In this document: in pieces, positions 24,536 through 33,324 of the stretch
How the letters are laid out: each line of letters opens with the position of its first letter
Numbering within the stretch: position 1 is the stretch's first letter
NCBI RefSeq assembly: GCF_000805455.1
Contig: NZ_JSUS01000001.1
Location: forward strand, 248,001-312,000
Direction of reading: 5' to 3'
DNA: 64,000 bases
Origin: Acinetobacter sp. A47
Lineage (GTDB): Bacteria; Pseudomonadota; Gammaproteobacteria; Pseudomonadales; Moraxellaceae
Translations under genes and position numbers: made by a program
Notes under the pieces: model-generated
Told to the model about the DNA's origin: nothing
Databases searched by the model: none
Seen by the model: the letters and a program-made list of their open reading frames with translations, nothing else

Positions 24536-25764
24536 GTGAACTGTTAGATGTGGTCATCGTCGGTGGTGGTCTGGTAGGCGGACTAACGGCCTTATTATTG
24601 GCTCAAGGTGGGGTACAGGCTACAGTGCTGGATGCTGCGCCTGTACTTGATCAGGACAAAACGCTAGCGGTGATGAACCCGCGTGTATTGGCACTCAGCC
24701 AAGCCACCATTCACTTACTCAAAACGGTTGATGTCTGGAATGATCTGGCACGGCAAATGCCTTATTCGGGCATGCAGGTCTGGAATAAAAATGGCTATGG
24801 CGAAATCAATTTTGGCCATGCTTCGGAGCAGCCTCCCCATGCAGATCAGGCCTTAGGTTCGATGGTTGAGCCGAGTGTGCTGAATGTTGCCATTCAACAG
24901 AAAATGTTGCAGCAGCTTAAAGACTACCGTACTCAGGTCAAAGTCATCCGGATTGAACAGATTCCACAAGGCTGGTCGATTCAACTGGCAGATGGCACAA
25001 CATTAAAAACGAAGTTGCTCATCGGTGCAGATGGTGCCAACTCTTTTGTCCGTGAGCAAGCCTATATCGATCTGGATGTACTGGATTACAAACAGGCTGC
25101 CATCAGTTGTGCGATTAAAACCACACAACCGAATCAGTATGTGGCTCGCCAGATTTTCTTGCCGACCGGCCCGTTGGCCTATTTACCGATGGCCAGTCTG
25201 GAGGCAGAGGAAAATGGTTACTGGCAGTCGATTGTCTGGACTTTGCCTGATGATTATACCGATGAATATTCGGCATTAAGTGATCAAGAGTTTATGCAAT
25301 TGCTGACTCAGGAAAGTTTGCAAATGCTGGGACAAGTGGTGGAGGTGCGTTCCAGAGCGCAATTCCTGCTAAAAGCACGTGCAGCGCAGCGTTATATTAA
25401 ACCGGGACTGGCATTGATTGGTGATGCAGCCCATGTGATTCATCCGCTGGCAGGGCAAGGCGTGAATATCGGCTGTCTGGATGCCGCAGTACTTTGTGAT
25501 GTCTTACTACATGACTTAAAACGTGGTGCATGGGCCAACGAGCAGACTTTGTTGCGTTACGAGCACCAGCGTAAAGGGCAGAATGATGCCATGATGCACA
25601 GCATGTCGGCGATTGGCTGGCTGGAAAGTTCGGAGCTGTTTCCGTTGGTCTGGGCCCGAAATTTTGGCTTGAAACAGGTTGAACAATTCGACGGGTTTAA
25701 AGATCGTTTCATGCAGCAGGCCAATGGACTGGGAGCACTGAAACACACCCGCTACGCTTGCTAA
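24532..25764 (+). CDS. Ubiquinone biosynthesis hydroxylase, UbiI/UbiF/VisC family
   Basis: 410 residues, paralogous to the preceding UbiH: GGGLVGGLTALLLA, GADGANSFVREQA and GDAAHVIHPLAGQGVNIGCLDA. It introduces another ring hydroxyl in ubiquinone biosynthesis. The exact position (C5 as UbiI or C6 as UbiF/Coq7-type) cannot be told from sequence alone, so no symbol is given. It starts within the ubiH stop codon. Confidence 0.88.
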   Translation: MSELLDVVIVGGGLVGGLTALLLAQGGVQATVLDAAPVLDQDKTLAVMNPRVLALSQATIHLLKTVDVWNDLARQMPYSGMQVWNKNGYGEINFGHASEQPPHADQALGSMVEPSVLNVAIQQKMLQQLKDYRTQVKVIRIEQIPQGWSIQLADGTTLKTKLLIGADGANSFVREQAYIDLDVLDYKQAAISCAIKTTQPNQYVARQIFLPTGPLAYLPMASLEAEENGYWQSIVWTLPDDYTDEYSALSDQEFMQLLTQESLQMLGQVVEVRSRAQFLLKARAAQRYIKPGLALIGDAAHVIHPLAGQGVNIGCLDAAVLCDVLLHDLKRGAWANEQTLLRYEHQRKGQNDAMMHSMSAIGWLESSELFPLVWARNFGLKQVEQFDGFKDRFMQQANGLGALKHTRYAC

Positions 25765-25972
25765 AAAAGAGTAGATATTTTTTAAACAATCATTTATAAA
25801 TCGGAGTGAATTTGGTCGCAAAAAATACGATTTTAGCAATATTGTACTTTGCGAAATGAGAAGAGCTTGCTAAATTTCTTCAAGTTCTGATGACCAAATA
25901 GCGATGATGAGAGTGAGGGCTTGCTGGCATGATCTCAATGCTGACAGCCCCTGATCTTGTGGGGAGATTAAT

Positions 25973-26221
25973 ATGACGGATATGAATGATTACGACGAAA
26001 ACACAGAAGATTCTGCTGTAGATGACGAAGAGGCGAAAGCGGCAGAAAATGGAGCAGATAGCGAAGAATCAAGCGCTAATGATGCTGATCTGGCTGAAGC
26101 AGAAACCTTGACGGTGACCGCCAAGCAGAAACAGCGTCAGGCACTGGAAGATGAAGTCGCTGCATTTCTGGCACGTGGTGGGCGTATTACCGAAGTGCCA
26201 CCCGGTGAACATCAGGACTAA
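25973..26221 (+). CDS. SutA-like RNA polymerase-associated acidic protein
   Basis: 82 residues. The first ~45 are extremely acidic and probably disordered. The C-terminal part AKQKQRQALEDEVAAFLARG followed by GRITEVPPGE matches the conserved helix and FLxRGG motif of Pseudomonas SutA, which binds RNA polymerase and raises ribosomal gene expression in slow growth. GGGGAGA precedes ATG 25973. It is a single gene between ubiI and a merR gene. Homology rests on a short motif. Confidence 0.7.
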   Translation: MTDMNDYDENTEDSAVDDEEAKAAENGADSEESSANDADLAEAETLTVTAKQKQRQALEDEVAAFLARGGRITEVPPGEHQD

Positions 26222-26245
26222 GCTGAATCAGCTCATAAAAAGGCA

Positions 26246-26695
26246 TCACGGTTGTGGTGCTTTTTTATGTTGATGGGATTCATGCGCACAGTCGAGTGGC
26301 TGATGCAGTTCTTTTAAAATTCCACATTGTTCAATAGTGCGGTGCTGGGAGCATTGCTGTTTTAAATGGGTTAAATCCTGTTTGAGATGTTCCAGATTTT
26401 TAATCTTCTGGGAAACCTCGGCCAGATACTGATCAATCAGATGATCGACCTGCATACAGGTCTGCTTTGGATTTGCGGCCAGCTGCTTAAGCCTTTGAAT
26501 GTCCTGCAAGGTAATGCCCAGTTCGCGGCAATGCTTGAGAAATAAAAGCTCGGACAGCATCTGTTCAGAATAATGCCGATAATTGCCCGCCGTGCGACCG
26601 GCTTTCTCAAGCAGTCCAATTTTTTCATAATAACGAATGGTATCGACAGATACGCCGGTCTTTTTAGCCAGTTGTCCAATCGTAAAATTCATCAT
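26246..26695 (-). CDS. MerR family heavy-metal regulator (CadR/PbrR-like)
   Basis: 149 residues. The N-terminal winged helix has IGQLAKKTGVSVDTIRYYEK and NYRHY. A dimerisation helix follows, with cysteines in KQTCMQ, LKQQCSQ and IEQCGI as in Cd/Pb-sensing CadR proteins, and a His-rich tail (CAHESHQHKK). It faces a cation transporter gene across a short promoter with the long spacer used by MerR activators, and probably activates that gene when metal binds. In-frame ATGs at 26695 and 26692 are both possible starts. Confidence 0.88.
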   Translation of the reverse strand: MMNFTIGQLAKKTGVSVDTIRYYEKIGLLEKAGRTAGNYRHYSEQMLSELLFLKHCRELGITLQDIQRLKQLAANPKQTCMQVDHLIDQYLAEVSQKIKNLEHLKQDLTHLKQQCSQHRTIEQCGILKELHQPLDCAHESHQHKKAPQP

Positions 26696-26697
26696 GC

Positions 26698-26729
26698 TTG
26701 ACTCTGGAGTTACTCTAGGGTTTTAAATC
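26698..26729 (+). promoter_or_regulatory. MerR-type promoter/operator for the cation transporter
   Basis: TTGACT at 26698-26703 is followed by a 19-20-bp spacer to TTAAAT/TAAATC. The spacer holds the imperfect dyad ACTCTGGAG-TTA-CTCTAGGGT (26701-26721). Over-long spacer plus dyad is the MerR-family signature. Confidence 0.75.
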
Positions 26730-26756
26730 ACTATAAAAGATTATGTGAGAAAAGTC

Positions 26757-27398
26757 ATGGCTGGATGTGGTTGCAATACAAGCTGTTCCCCAACACAAAA
26801 GATAAGTCCCAAGTTTAGAAAAGCGCTATGGTTTGCGCTGATCCTGAATGCGCTGATGTTCTTTGTCGAGATCATCGGCGGGTCGCAGGCACGCTCGGTT
26901 TCACTGTGGGCAGATGCCCTCGATTTTGCTGGCGATGCTGCCAATTACGCGATTTCGTTGGCGGTACTCTCCATGACCCTGTACTGGCGGGCAACGGCCG
27001 CCTTGCTCAAAGGCATCACGATGGCTGCATTTGGAGTTTTTGTAATTGTAAAAGTGTTCTGGTCATGGTGGCTGGGAATCACACCAGAGCCAATGCTGAT
27101 GGGAATGATCGGAGTGCTGGCCTTGACGGTGAATGTGGTTTGCGCATTGATGCTCTATGCTTTCCGTGACGGCGATGCCAATATGCGTTCGGTGTGGTTA
27201 TGTAGCCGGAATGATGCGATTGCCAATATTGCAATTATCATTGCCGCGGTTGGGGTTTTTGGCACAGAAACCATGTTTCCCGATTTATTGGTGGCTTTTG
27301 TAATTGCATACCTGGGGGTGTCTTCAGGACTGAGTGTGATTAAACAGGCGAGAGCTGAACGTAAGCAAGATAAAACCGGGACGTTGAGTTCTGTTTAA
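26757..27398 (+). CDS. Cation transporter (CDF-like), MerR-controlled
   Basis: 213 residues from ATG 26757 (GAGAAAAG upstream); GTG 26745 is also in frame. The N-terminus is Cys-rich (MAGCGCNTSCSP), followed by about six membrane spans. The second span region SLWADALDFAGDAANYAISL recalls the Asp pair of cation-diffusion facilitators, and SRNDAIANIAIII resembles the later CDF motif. The usual large C-terminal cytoplasmic domain is missing. It probably exports a divalent metal such as Zn, Cd or Pb; the ion is inferred from the CadR-like regulator. Confidence 0.8.
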   Translation: MAGCGCNTSCSPTQKISPKFRKALWFALILNALMFFVEIIGGSQARSVSLWADALDFAGDAANYAISLAVLSMTLYWRATAALLKGITMAAFGVFVIVKVFWSWWLGITPEPMLMGMIGVLALTVNVVCALMLYAFRDGDANMRSVWLCSRNDAIANIAIIIAAVGVFGTETMFPDLLVAFVIAYLGVSSGLSVIKQARAERKQDKTGTLSSV

Positions 27399-27410
27399 AT
27401 GGTTGAAAAG

Positions 27411-27533
27411 TTTTAGGCTGAGCGGGCATCTCGATACGCTTTCGTGGGGCGGCATGAATGCCGCCGTTCGCCTGTCTTGCGCTGCTTCAAAGTGTTATTT
27501 TGAAATTGTTCAGGATGTGTCATCAGCCTAAAA
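27411..27533. repeat. 123-bp element bounded by 11-bp inverted repeats
   Basis: TTTTAGGCTGA at 27411-27421 is the exact reverse complement of TCAGCCTAAAA at 27523-27533. Inside are further hairpins (GGCGGCATGAATGCCGCC; TTCAAAGTGTTATTTTGAA) and no ORF. It could be a MITE-like or palindromic intergenic repeat, or the terminator region of the transporter gene. No second copy was seen in the window. Confidence 0.4.
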
Positions 27534-27627
27534 AAGGTTTCTGCTTACTTTTTTTAAGTAACCGGCCAAAGGCATTTCCTGAAATCTGGACAAGAACCCA
27601 GCAAGACTTCGTAGTTAAAACGTTTTT

Positions 27628-28473
27628 CTACGATTGATTATTTTGAGTCAACTCCAAAGCACGCTGATAAGCCACTTTCTTTTTAATACCCGTCAAATCA
27701 GCAGCCAGTTGCGATGCCGCTTTTACCGATAAATCCTGTAATAAGCGCTTTAATAACTCATCCAGTTTATCCTGTTCCATATCTTTTTCGGCAGCGGCGC
27801 CACCCACCACAACCACGATTTCTCCTTTTTCCTGATTGTGATCATTTTCAATAAAAGTCACCAGTTCCTTTAAGGTCATTTTACGGATGGTTTCAAAGGT
27901 CTTGGTAATTTCACGGGCAAAGCCTACCGGGCGATCTTCACCGAACACCTGAACCATATCCTGGATACAGGCCAGAATACGGTGTGGCGCTTCATAGAAA
28001 ATCAGGGTCTGGGTTTCATCTTTGAGCTTTTCCAGCTGGCTAATCCGTTGAGACGCTTTCGAGGGTAAGAATCCTTCAAAACTGAAACGATCACTCGGTA
28101 GGCCTACCGCACTCAAGGCAGCAATGGCTGCACAGGCACCCGGTACCGGAATCACGCGAATGCCGTGTTCCTGTGCTGCCCGCACCAGTTTAAATCCCGG
28201 ATCACTAATCAGTGGTGTTCCGGCATCACTAATTAAGGCAACATTCTCACCATTTAGCATTTTTTGGAGAAGTTGATCAATTTTGTTACTTTCGTTGTGA
28301 TCGTGGCACGCTGTCAGCGGAGTTGAGATATTATAGTGCTTGAATAACTGAGCAGATTGACGAGTGTCTTCTGCGGCAACTACCGATACGGACTTCAAAA
28401 TATCAATTGCACGAAAGGTCATGTCATCTAAGTGCCCAATCGGGGTTGCTACAACAAATAATTGAGCACTCAT
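27628..28473 (-). CDS. rsmI: 16S rRNA (cytidine1402-2'-O)-methyltransferase RsmI
   Basis: 281 residues from ATG 28473 (MSAQLFVVATPIGHLDDMTF). A later in-frame ATG is not needed, and the upstream one at 28491 is less likely. VVAAEDTRQSAQLFKHY, ALISDAGTPLISDPGF and IFYEAPHRI are characteristic of this tetrapyrrole-methylase-fold enzyme. It methylates C1402 of 16S rRNA with SAM. It is divergent from the lpoA-like gene with almost no gap, matching the conserved rsmI-lpoA-yraN-dolP locus. Confidence 0.95.
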   Translation of the reverse strand: MSAQLFVVATPIGHLDDMTFRAIDILKSVSVVAAEDTRQSAQLFKHYNISTPLTACHDHNESNKIDQLLQKMLNGENVALISDAGTPLISDPGFKLVRAAQEHGIRVIPVPGACAAIAALSAVGLPSDRFSFEGFLPSKASQRISQLEKLKDETQTLIFYEAPHRILACIQDMVQVFGEDRPVGFAREITKTFETIRKMTLKELVTFIENDHNQEKGEIVVVVGGAAAEKDMEQDKLDELLKRLLQDLSVKAASQLAADLTGIKKKVAYQRALELTQNNQS

Positions 28474-28489
28474 AAAAGGTAACTCCCTC

Positions 28490-29422
28490 ATGTATTACAA
28501 AAAATATTGGCTGCTACTCAGTTTGGCAGCAATCGTAAGCCCGGTTTATGCGGACGTACTGGTGATTCTACCTGAATCTGGTACGATGGCGCGAGCTGGT
28601 CAGAGCATAAAACGCGGTTTCTTGAGCGCTTATACAGCATCTGGCAGTAAAGAAAAAATCATTTTTGTCGATTCGGCCAAAAACAGTATCGATACTATTT
28701 TTAAAAAGCGGGTCAATAACAAGACCAGCCTGATTGTTGGGCCATTGGCCAGACCCGAGATCGAAAGTGTCATGCAGCGCCAGCCTGCGATTCCCGTGTT
28801 GGCATTGAATGATGTAAATACCCAGACCACCAATGTCTGGCAGTTCAGTCTGGCCAAGCAACATGATGCAGTCGCCTTAAACCAGTTGCTGAAAAAAGAC
28901 AAGGTGAAAAAGTTGCTGGTGCTGCGTCAGCCGGGAACAGAGTCTGCAACAGAGTTGTTTATGATGGCCCTCATGTCCGAATTTGGTCCCGATATTCATG
29001 TGATAAGTGACATTCCGAAGAAACTGGCTCGCAAAGAAGGCTTGTTATTGCTTGGTGATTATCAATGGGTGGCACAATTGGGGTCACTGCCGGAAAAGAA
29101 TATTTATGCGACCGCATTAAGTATTGAACAGGATAAACCGATTCCGGCAGGTTTGAGTTTCTGCGATACGCCTGCCTTATATAACGGGCAATGGGCCGAT
29201 GTGATCAAGGCCTATAAAGAGCAGCCTGAAAATATGGCATTTCAGCGCTTACTGGCTTTTGGTGGCGATGCCTGGACGATCAGCCAGCAGTTTTTAACCA
29301 GTCCGGAGCGTAAGTTTAATTTTGAAGGGCGTACCGGCGCCATTAATGTCAGGGATGGTAAAATTGACCGGCAGCCTTATTGCTATCAGCAACAGAAAAA
29401 TGGCCTGCAGGTATTGAAATAA
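28490..29422 (+). CDS. LpoA-like penicillin-binding protein activator, short form
   Basis: 310 residues. The first 21 form a Sec signal peptide with an AYA-D-type cleavage site (PVYADVLV). The rest is a periplasmic-binding-like fold matching the C-terminal domain of LpoA/LppC (VLVILPESGTMARAGQSIKRGF at the start, LAFGGDAWTIS near the end). Classical LpoA is ~600 residues, has an N-terminal TPR domain and is a lipoprotein. Here both the TPR domain and the lipobox Cys are absent, so the protein is probably soluble in the periplasm. Position next to rsmI and yraN supports orthology. It may regulate PBP1a, but that is unproven for the short form. Confidence 0.8.
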   Translation: MYYKKYWLLLSLAAIVSPVYADVLVILPESGTMARAGQSIKRGFLSAYTASGSKEKIIFVDSAKNSIDTIFKKRVNNKTSLIVGPLARPEIESVMQRQPAIPVLALNDVNTQTTNVWQFSLAKQHDAVALNQLLKKDKVKKLLVLRQPGTESATELFMMALMSEFGPDIHVISDIPKKLARKEGLLLLGDYQWVAQLGSLPEKNIYATALSIEQDKPIPAGLSFCDTPALYNGQWADVIKAYKEQPENMAFQRLLAFGGDAWTISQQFLTSPERKFNFEGRTGAINVRDGKIDRQPYCYQQQKNGLQVLK

Positions 29423-29431
29423 GGTCTGGCC

Positions 29432-29839
29432 ATGCAAGCACAAGTTCAGGATTTGGGGCAATGGGCTGAGCAGACGGCGCTGGCCCTTTTACAATCACAT
29501 CAATATGAATGTGTTGAGCGGAATTACCATTCTCGTTATGGTGAAATTGACCTGATTGTAGAGCGACAGCATGAGCTGGTGTTTGTCGAGGTTAAAGCCA
29601 GATCGGCTGGAAGTTATGCCGGGGCGAGTGAAGTGCTTTCTTCTGCCCAGCAGCGGAAAATTATTAAAACCGCACAGCTATTTTTACAGAAATATCCTAA
29701 ATATTATGACTTTGACTGCCGTTTTGATGTGATTTGTTTTGATTTTCCACAGAAATTTGCAAAAACAGTACAACCAGATTTTTCAAAATTGCAGTATGAT
29801 CAGCAGTGGATTGAACATGCCTTTACTTTAGATGAGTGA
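29432..29839 (+). CDS. yraN: YraN family endonuclease-like protein (UPF0102)
   Basis: 135 residues. [20 protein letters not shown] followed by VFVEVKARS is the GEIDLI...VEVK core of the UPF0102 family, a restriction-endonuclease-like fold. It starts 10 bp after the lpoA-like stop, so the genes form an operon. The molecular role in the cell is not established. Confidence 0.92.
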   Translation: MQAQVQDLGQWAEQTALALLQSHQYECVERNYHSRYGEIDLIVERQHELVFVEVKARSAGSYAGASEVLSSAQQRKIIKTAQLFLQKYPKYYDFDCRFDVICFDFPQKFAKTVQPDFSKLQYDQQWIEHAFTLDE

Positions 29840-29906
29840 ATGGATAAGGTCTGAAACTGAATATTGCAATTGAACACATGTGTTTGTAGTTAGGGAGTCT
29901 TGCCAA

Positions 29907-30620
29907 GTGTTAAAACGTTTAACGATTACGTTACTTTGCGCTGCAAGTTTATCGGGATGTGCGAGTTTTATTTCTGGTGGTACCGGAACTTCACCAGTCG
30001 GAACAGAGAGTGGTGAACGTAGTCTAGGGCAGATCTTTATTGATTCATCAATCAAACGTACTGCAAATATCAATTTATATAAGCTGGATCATCGCTTCAA
30101 GCAGTCCCGTATTAATATCGAAAGCTTTCATAGTAATGTTTTATTGACCGGGCAAGTACCAGATCCTTATTTGAAACAGCTGGCAGAAGACAATTTGCGT
30201 TCAATGTCGGATGTTAAGGCTGTACACAACTATATTACCGTTGGCGACAAGGTGGGCTATAACACCATTATGCAGGATGCAACCGTGACTGCAAATACGC
30301 GTGGCCTGTTAATGAAAGCACCGGTGGTTTCGGACAGTAAAGTGCTGGTCCATACCGAAAATGGTGTGTTGTATGTGATGGGGCGTTTAAACACAGCTGA
30401 ATCAAGAGATCTGGATGATGTTTTACAAAAAGTCGGTAATGTGACTAAAATTGTGACACTCATTGACAATACGGATCAGCCTACAGGGACTGTAGCAAGC
30501 TCAACTGCAGCAGCAACGCCGATGGTCGGAACAGCAACCACACAACCTTTAGTTGAGACACCGGTTGCAATTGATCCTGATCAGGCGGACCCTGCGACCA
30601 TTACCCCAACCAATCCTTAA
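29907..30620 (+). CDS. dolP: Outer-membrane lipoprotein DolP (dual BON domains)
   Basis: 237 residues starting at GTG 29907; AGGGAG lies 9 bp upstream. The signal peptide ends in the lipobox LSGC (LLCAASLSGCASF), so it is lipidated. Two BON domains follow (about residues 45-115, HRFKQSRINIESFHSNVLLT; and 120-190, LVHTENGVLYVMGRL). The C-terminal ~45-residue tail is Thr/Pro-rich and unusual compared with E. coli DolP. DolP binds anionic phospholipids and supports outer-membrane integrity and BAM function. It is the last conserved member of the rsmI locus. Confidence 0.9.
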   Translation: MLKRLTITLLCAASLSGCASFISGGTGTSPVGTESGERSLGQIFIDSSIKRTANINLYKLDHRFKQSRINIESFHSNVLLTGQVPDPYLKQLAEDNLRSMSDVKAVHNYITVGDKVGYNTIMQDATVTANTRGLLMKAPVVSDSKVLVHTENGVLYVMGRLNTAESRDLDDVLQKVGNVTKIVTLIDNTDQPTGTVASSTAAATPMVGTATTQPLVETPVAIDPDQADPATITPTNP

Positions 30621-30623
30621 TCT

Positions 30624-31496
30624 ATGAAGCAGCTCATCCAGCAAGTACAAGAAAATGTCAGCAAGGCGAAAACGTTTTATCAGGAGTTTCGCCTTTATGA
30701 TTTTGCCAGTTATTCGCTTAACTATTTGACGCCTAAAGATAGCTTTGAAAAAGAAGAGCATCTGGCCTATGGACTCAAGGCAAGACAGCGTCTGGATTTG
30801 TATCGTACCAAAACGCCGAAAAAGCAAAGACCGCTGATTGTTTTTGTACACGGCGGTTCCTGGCAGCATGGCAATAAACGTGACTATTTGTTTGTTGGAG
30901 AAAGCTTTGCCAAAGAAGGGTATGATGTTGCGGTCATCAATTACCATCTTGCACCTGCGTATATCTTTCCGACTTTTATTGATGACCTTGCACTGGCAAT
31001 TCATTACCTCAACCAGAATCAGGAAAAACTGCATATCTCTACAGAGAATATCATTCTGATGGGGCATTCTGCCGGTGCATTCAATGTCATGTCTGTCGTG
31101 TATTCAGCCTATTCGCATAACTTCAGGTACAAGGACAAGATTCGTGCCATTGTTGGTATGGCGGGACCTTATCATTTTGATTATAAAGGTGATCCACTGG
31201 CAGAGCATGCTTTTGACCAGAAGGTTTCGTATCAGCAGGTGATGCCTTATTACTTTATTGAGCCGAACCGGATTAAGCATTATTTGCTGATGGCTGAACA
31301 GGATCAGCTGGTGGGTAAAGAAAACAGTTTTGATCTGGATAAAGCTTTAAGAGAAAAGGGCAATCATAGTCATATCGCCGTGATACCCAAAACAGGGCAT
31401 ATTACCATTGTGGCGACGCTGGCAAGCCTGATGAGTCATTATTTCAAGACAAAACGTACCATCCTGCATTTTCTTGATGAGGCATTGGAATCCTGA
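30624..31496 (+). CDS. Alpha/beta hydrolase (esterase, HSL-like)
   Basis: 290 residues, starting 4 bp after dolP, so co-transcribed. The oxyanion-hole motif HGGSWQHGNK at about residue 76 and the nucleophile elbow GHSAGA at about 148 fit the hormone-sensitive-lipase/carboxylesterase branch. A C-terminal His (KTGHIT) completes the triad. There is no signal peptide. Substrate unknown. Confidence 0.85.
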   Translation: MKQLIQQVQENVSKAKTFYQEFRLYDFASYSLNYLTPKDSFEKEEHLAYGLKARQRLDLYRTKTPKKQRPLIVFVHGGSWQHGNKRDYLFVGESFAKEGYDVAVINYHLAPAYIFPTFIDDLALAIHYLNQNQEKLHISTENIILMGHSAGAFNVMSVVYSAYSHNFRYKDKIRAIVGMAGPYHFDYKGDPLAEHAFDQKVSYQQVMPYYFIEPNRIKHYLLMAEQDQLVGKENSFDLDKALREKGNHSHIAVIPKTGHITIVATLASLMSHYFKTKRTILHFLDEALES

Positions 31497-31534
31497 GGTC
31501 CTTTTAATATAGACAGAGCTCGCTGAGCAGATGA

Positions 31535-31568
31535 GGCAGATTGTCGGAATACGGCAGTCTGCCTTTTT
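31535..31568 (+). terminator. Terminator after the esterase gene
   Basis: GGCAGATTG pairs (with mismatches) with CAGTCTGCC and is followed by TTTTTAATT. It overlaps the stop of the converging XRE gene. Confidence 0.6.
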
Positions 31569-31815
31569 AATTGGACTGCAGGGCATCTATCACCAGATGA
31601 ATACCGGTGTGTGGATCAATGCTTAATGCATCGCAATACCATACATATTCAACGACATCCAGACGGCGTTCGCCTTGCTCGACTTTTTGTACATACGAAT
31701 GTGGCTTAGCCATGCGCGATGCCAGTTCACGCATGGTCAGTTTTTGAATTTTGCGCTGCTGCTTAAGCCATTGGCACAAAATGTTCATTTCATCGGTATG
31801 GATGCTACTTGTCAT
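31567..31815 (-). CDS. XRE-family helix-turn-helix regulator
   Basis: 82 residues. The HTH domain spans about residues 13-60 (LCQWLKQQRKIQKLTMRELA, then SYVQKVEQGERRLDVVEY). Small single-domain XRE proteins often repress their own promoters. Two matching operator-like half-sites lie directly upstream of its start, supporting autoregulation. Confidence 0.82.
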   Translation of the reverse strand: MTSSIHTDEMNILCQWLKQQRKIQKLTMRELASRMAKPHSYVQKVEQGERRLDVVEYVWYCDALSIDPHTGIHLVIDALQSN

Positions 31816-31861
31816 TGTACCTATTTATGATACATTGGCTTAATTACCCAAAATAGGTACA
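31816..31861. promoter_or_regulatory. Paired inverted operator sites upstream of the XRE gene
   Basis: TGTACCTATTT (31816-31826) is exactly mirrored by AAATAGGTACA (31851-31861). Each half also forms a smaller dyad of the form GTAyC-N7-GrTA. They abut the XRE start codon, so they are likely its own binding sites. Confidence 0.5.
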
Positions 31862-32021
31862 AAAAACTGTTTTGGAACATCGTGTAAATAAAGCTTTGTT
31901 GATTGTTAACTCGATAACAAGAAAAGATGCAGGAACACGGTAATGTTGTGTGATCAGGTTAAACAGACCTTGGCTGTATTTGTCTTAAGGTCAGCAGGCA
32001 ACTAAAAACAGGAGAAACCAA

Positions 32022-32564
32022 ATGGAGGAAAAAAATTTCAATCGTGATATCAAGCATTGGACTCAAGCCTTGATCAAGAAAAATAACGCTGTTCCCGACA
32101 TTTTATCTTTACAGGTCCATTTGCTTGATCAGGATGTCTTGTTTCCAGATGTCGTCGCTGCCACATTGGCAAATCTTTTTCATTATTTGATACGCCATGA
32201 AAATGGACAATGTGAGCCGAACCTTTCTGCCCAGATTCAACAATTATTCCAATATTATCCTGTTACACAGCAAAAACTGGTGCAACATATACTTGATTCA
32301 GGCTCCACACTGACTGTGGAGCATATTGCTGCACAACTCTGCAATATTACTCATTTTCTTGATCAACCTGGCCGTTACTGGTTAATCCGGCAGTCGCTCA
32401 GAATCATGTTTTATCGGCAGTGGCCGGATGAGCAGGTCAGGGAGATACTTGATCATTTCTTTGGCGCCTTACAGCTGGATGCAAATCAGGTGCTGCAAGC
32501 TGTTTGGGGGGCACCAGACGAAACAGGGCAGTTGATCCGGCCTGTTACCGGGTCAACTGAATAA
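32022..32564 (+). CDS. Hypothetical protein, 180 aa
   Basis: A 180-residue, mostly helical soluble protein (NFNRDIKHWTQALIKKNNAV near the start, SLRIMFYRQWPDEQVREILD late). CAGGAG lies 13 bp before the ATG. No domain recognised. It converges with nudC and is preceded by ~165 bp of promoter-like AT-rich DNA. It may be a conserved Acinetobacter protein of unknown role. Confidence 0.65.
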   Translation: MEEKNFNRDIKHWTQALIKKNNAVPDILSLQVHLLDQDVLFPDVVAATLANLFHYLIRHENGQCEPNLSAQIQQLFQYYPVTQQKLVQHILDSGSTLTVEHIAAQLCNITHFLDQPGRYWLIRQSLRIMFYRQWPDEQVREILDHFFGALQLDANQVLQAVWGAPDETGQLIRPVTGSTE

Positions 32565-32571
32565 ACCGGCT

Positions 32572-33324
32572 TCAGGCAGTTTTTTGCTTTCCGGTCATCT
32601 GCATGATCATGTTATGCGCAATACTGCCTTTGAAGGGAATTTCTGGCAGCTGGTCAAATTTAAAGAATTGAGCATCACTAATTTCTTCAAGCTGTAGCCG
32701 GATATCTCCCGACTCGTATTCGGCATGAAAGGCAATCATCAGATTGCTTGGAAAAGGCCAGGGCTGGCTCGACATGTAACGGATATTTTTCAGTTTTAGG
32801 CCGACTTCTTCAAAAGCCTCTCGTTGCACGGCTTCTTCCAGTGTTTCCCCAACTTCAACAAACCCTGCAATGAGACCATACATATTGCTTTTGTTATGTG
32901 CTGACTTGGCCAGCAGCACTTCATCATCACCTTTGGTAATAATCGTGATAATACATGGCTGAACACGCGGATATTGGTGATAGCCACAAGCCGGGCAGAC
33001 CATGGCATACTCTTTGGCATGTACCTCGGTTGCATGGCCGCAATGGCTACAGAATTTATGGTTACGTCGCCATTCTAGCAGCTGTACGGCTCGGCTGGCT
33101 TGCAAGAAGTCGCTACCTGACCAGCGCTGGATCAGTTCCCGTATAGGAACCAGTTGGTAGCCTTCGGGAATGGCTTCATGCTCGAGAAGATCACGTGCAA
33201 TGACGTGATCATCTTGATGGACAGGCAGGTCACTTGCCAGTTTTTCAACTTTCGGTAGTTGAAAGTTTTCGTCTACTAAAAGCTTTTGATGTTGAAAAAT
33301 ATAGGCAAGTGAGAGCTGGGTCAT
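32572..33324 (-). CDS. nudC: NAD(+)/NADH pyrophosphatase (RNA deNADding) NudC
   Basis: 250 residues. The zinc ribbon CSHCG...CPACG, the Nudix box GFVEVGETLEEAVQREAFEE and the NudC-specific SQPWPFPSNLM are all present. It hydrolyses NADH and removes NAD caps from RNA. The start overlaps the fimL stop region by 1 bp, so the two are an operon. The same nudC-fimL pairing is known from Pseudomonas. Confidence 0.94.
   Translation of the reverse strand: MTQLSLAYIFQHQKLLVDENFQLPKVEKLASDLPVHQDDHVIARDLLEHEAIPEGYQLVPIRELIQRWSGSDFLQASRAVQLLEWRRNHKFCSHCGHATEVHAKEYAMVCPACGYHQYPRVQPCIITIITKGDDEVLLAKSAHNKSNMYGLIAGFVEVGETLEEAVQREAFEEVGLKLKNIRYMSSQPWPFPSNLMIAFHAEYESGDIRLQLEEISDAQFFKFDQLPEIPFKGSIAHNMIMQMTGKQKTA

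Noticed and set aside
26698-26757. Riboswitch upstream of the cation transporter
   Set aside because: The leader is too short and is explained by a MerR-type promoter.
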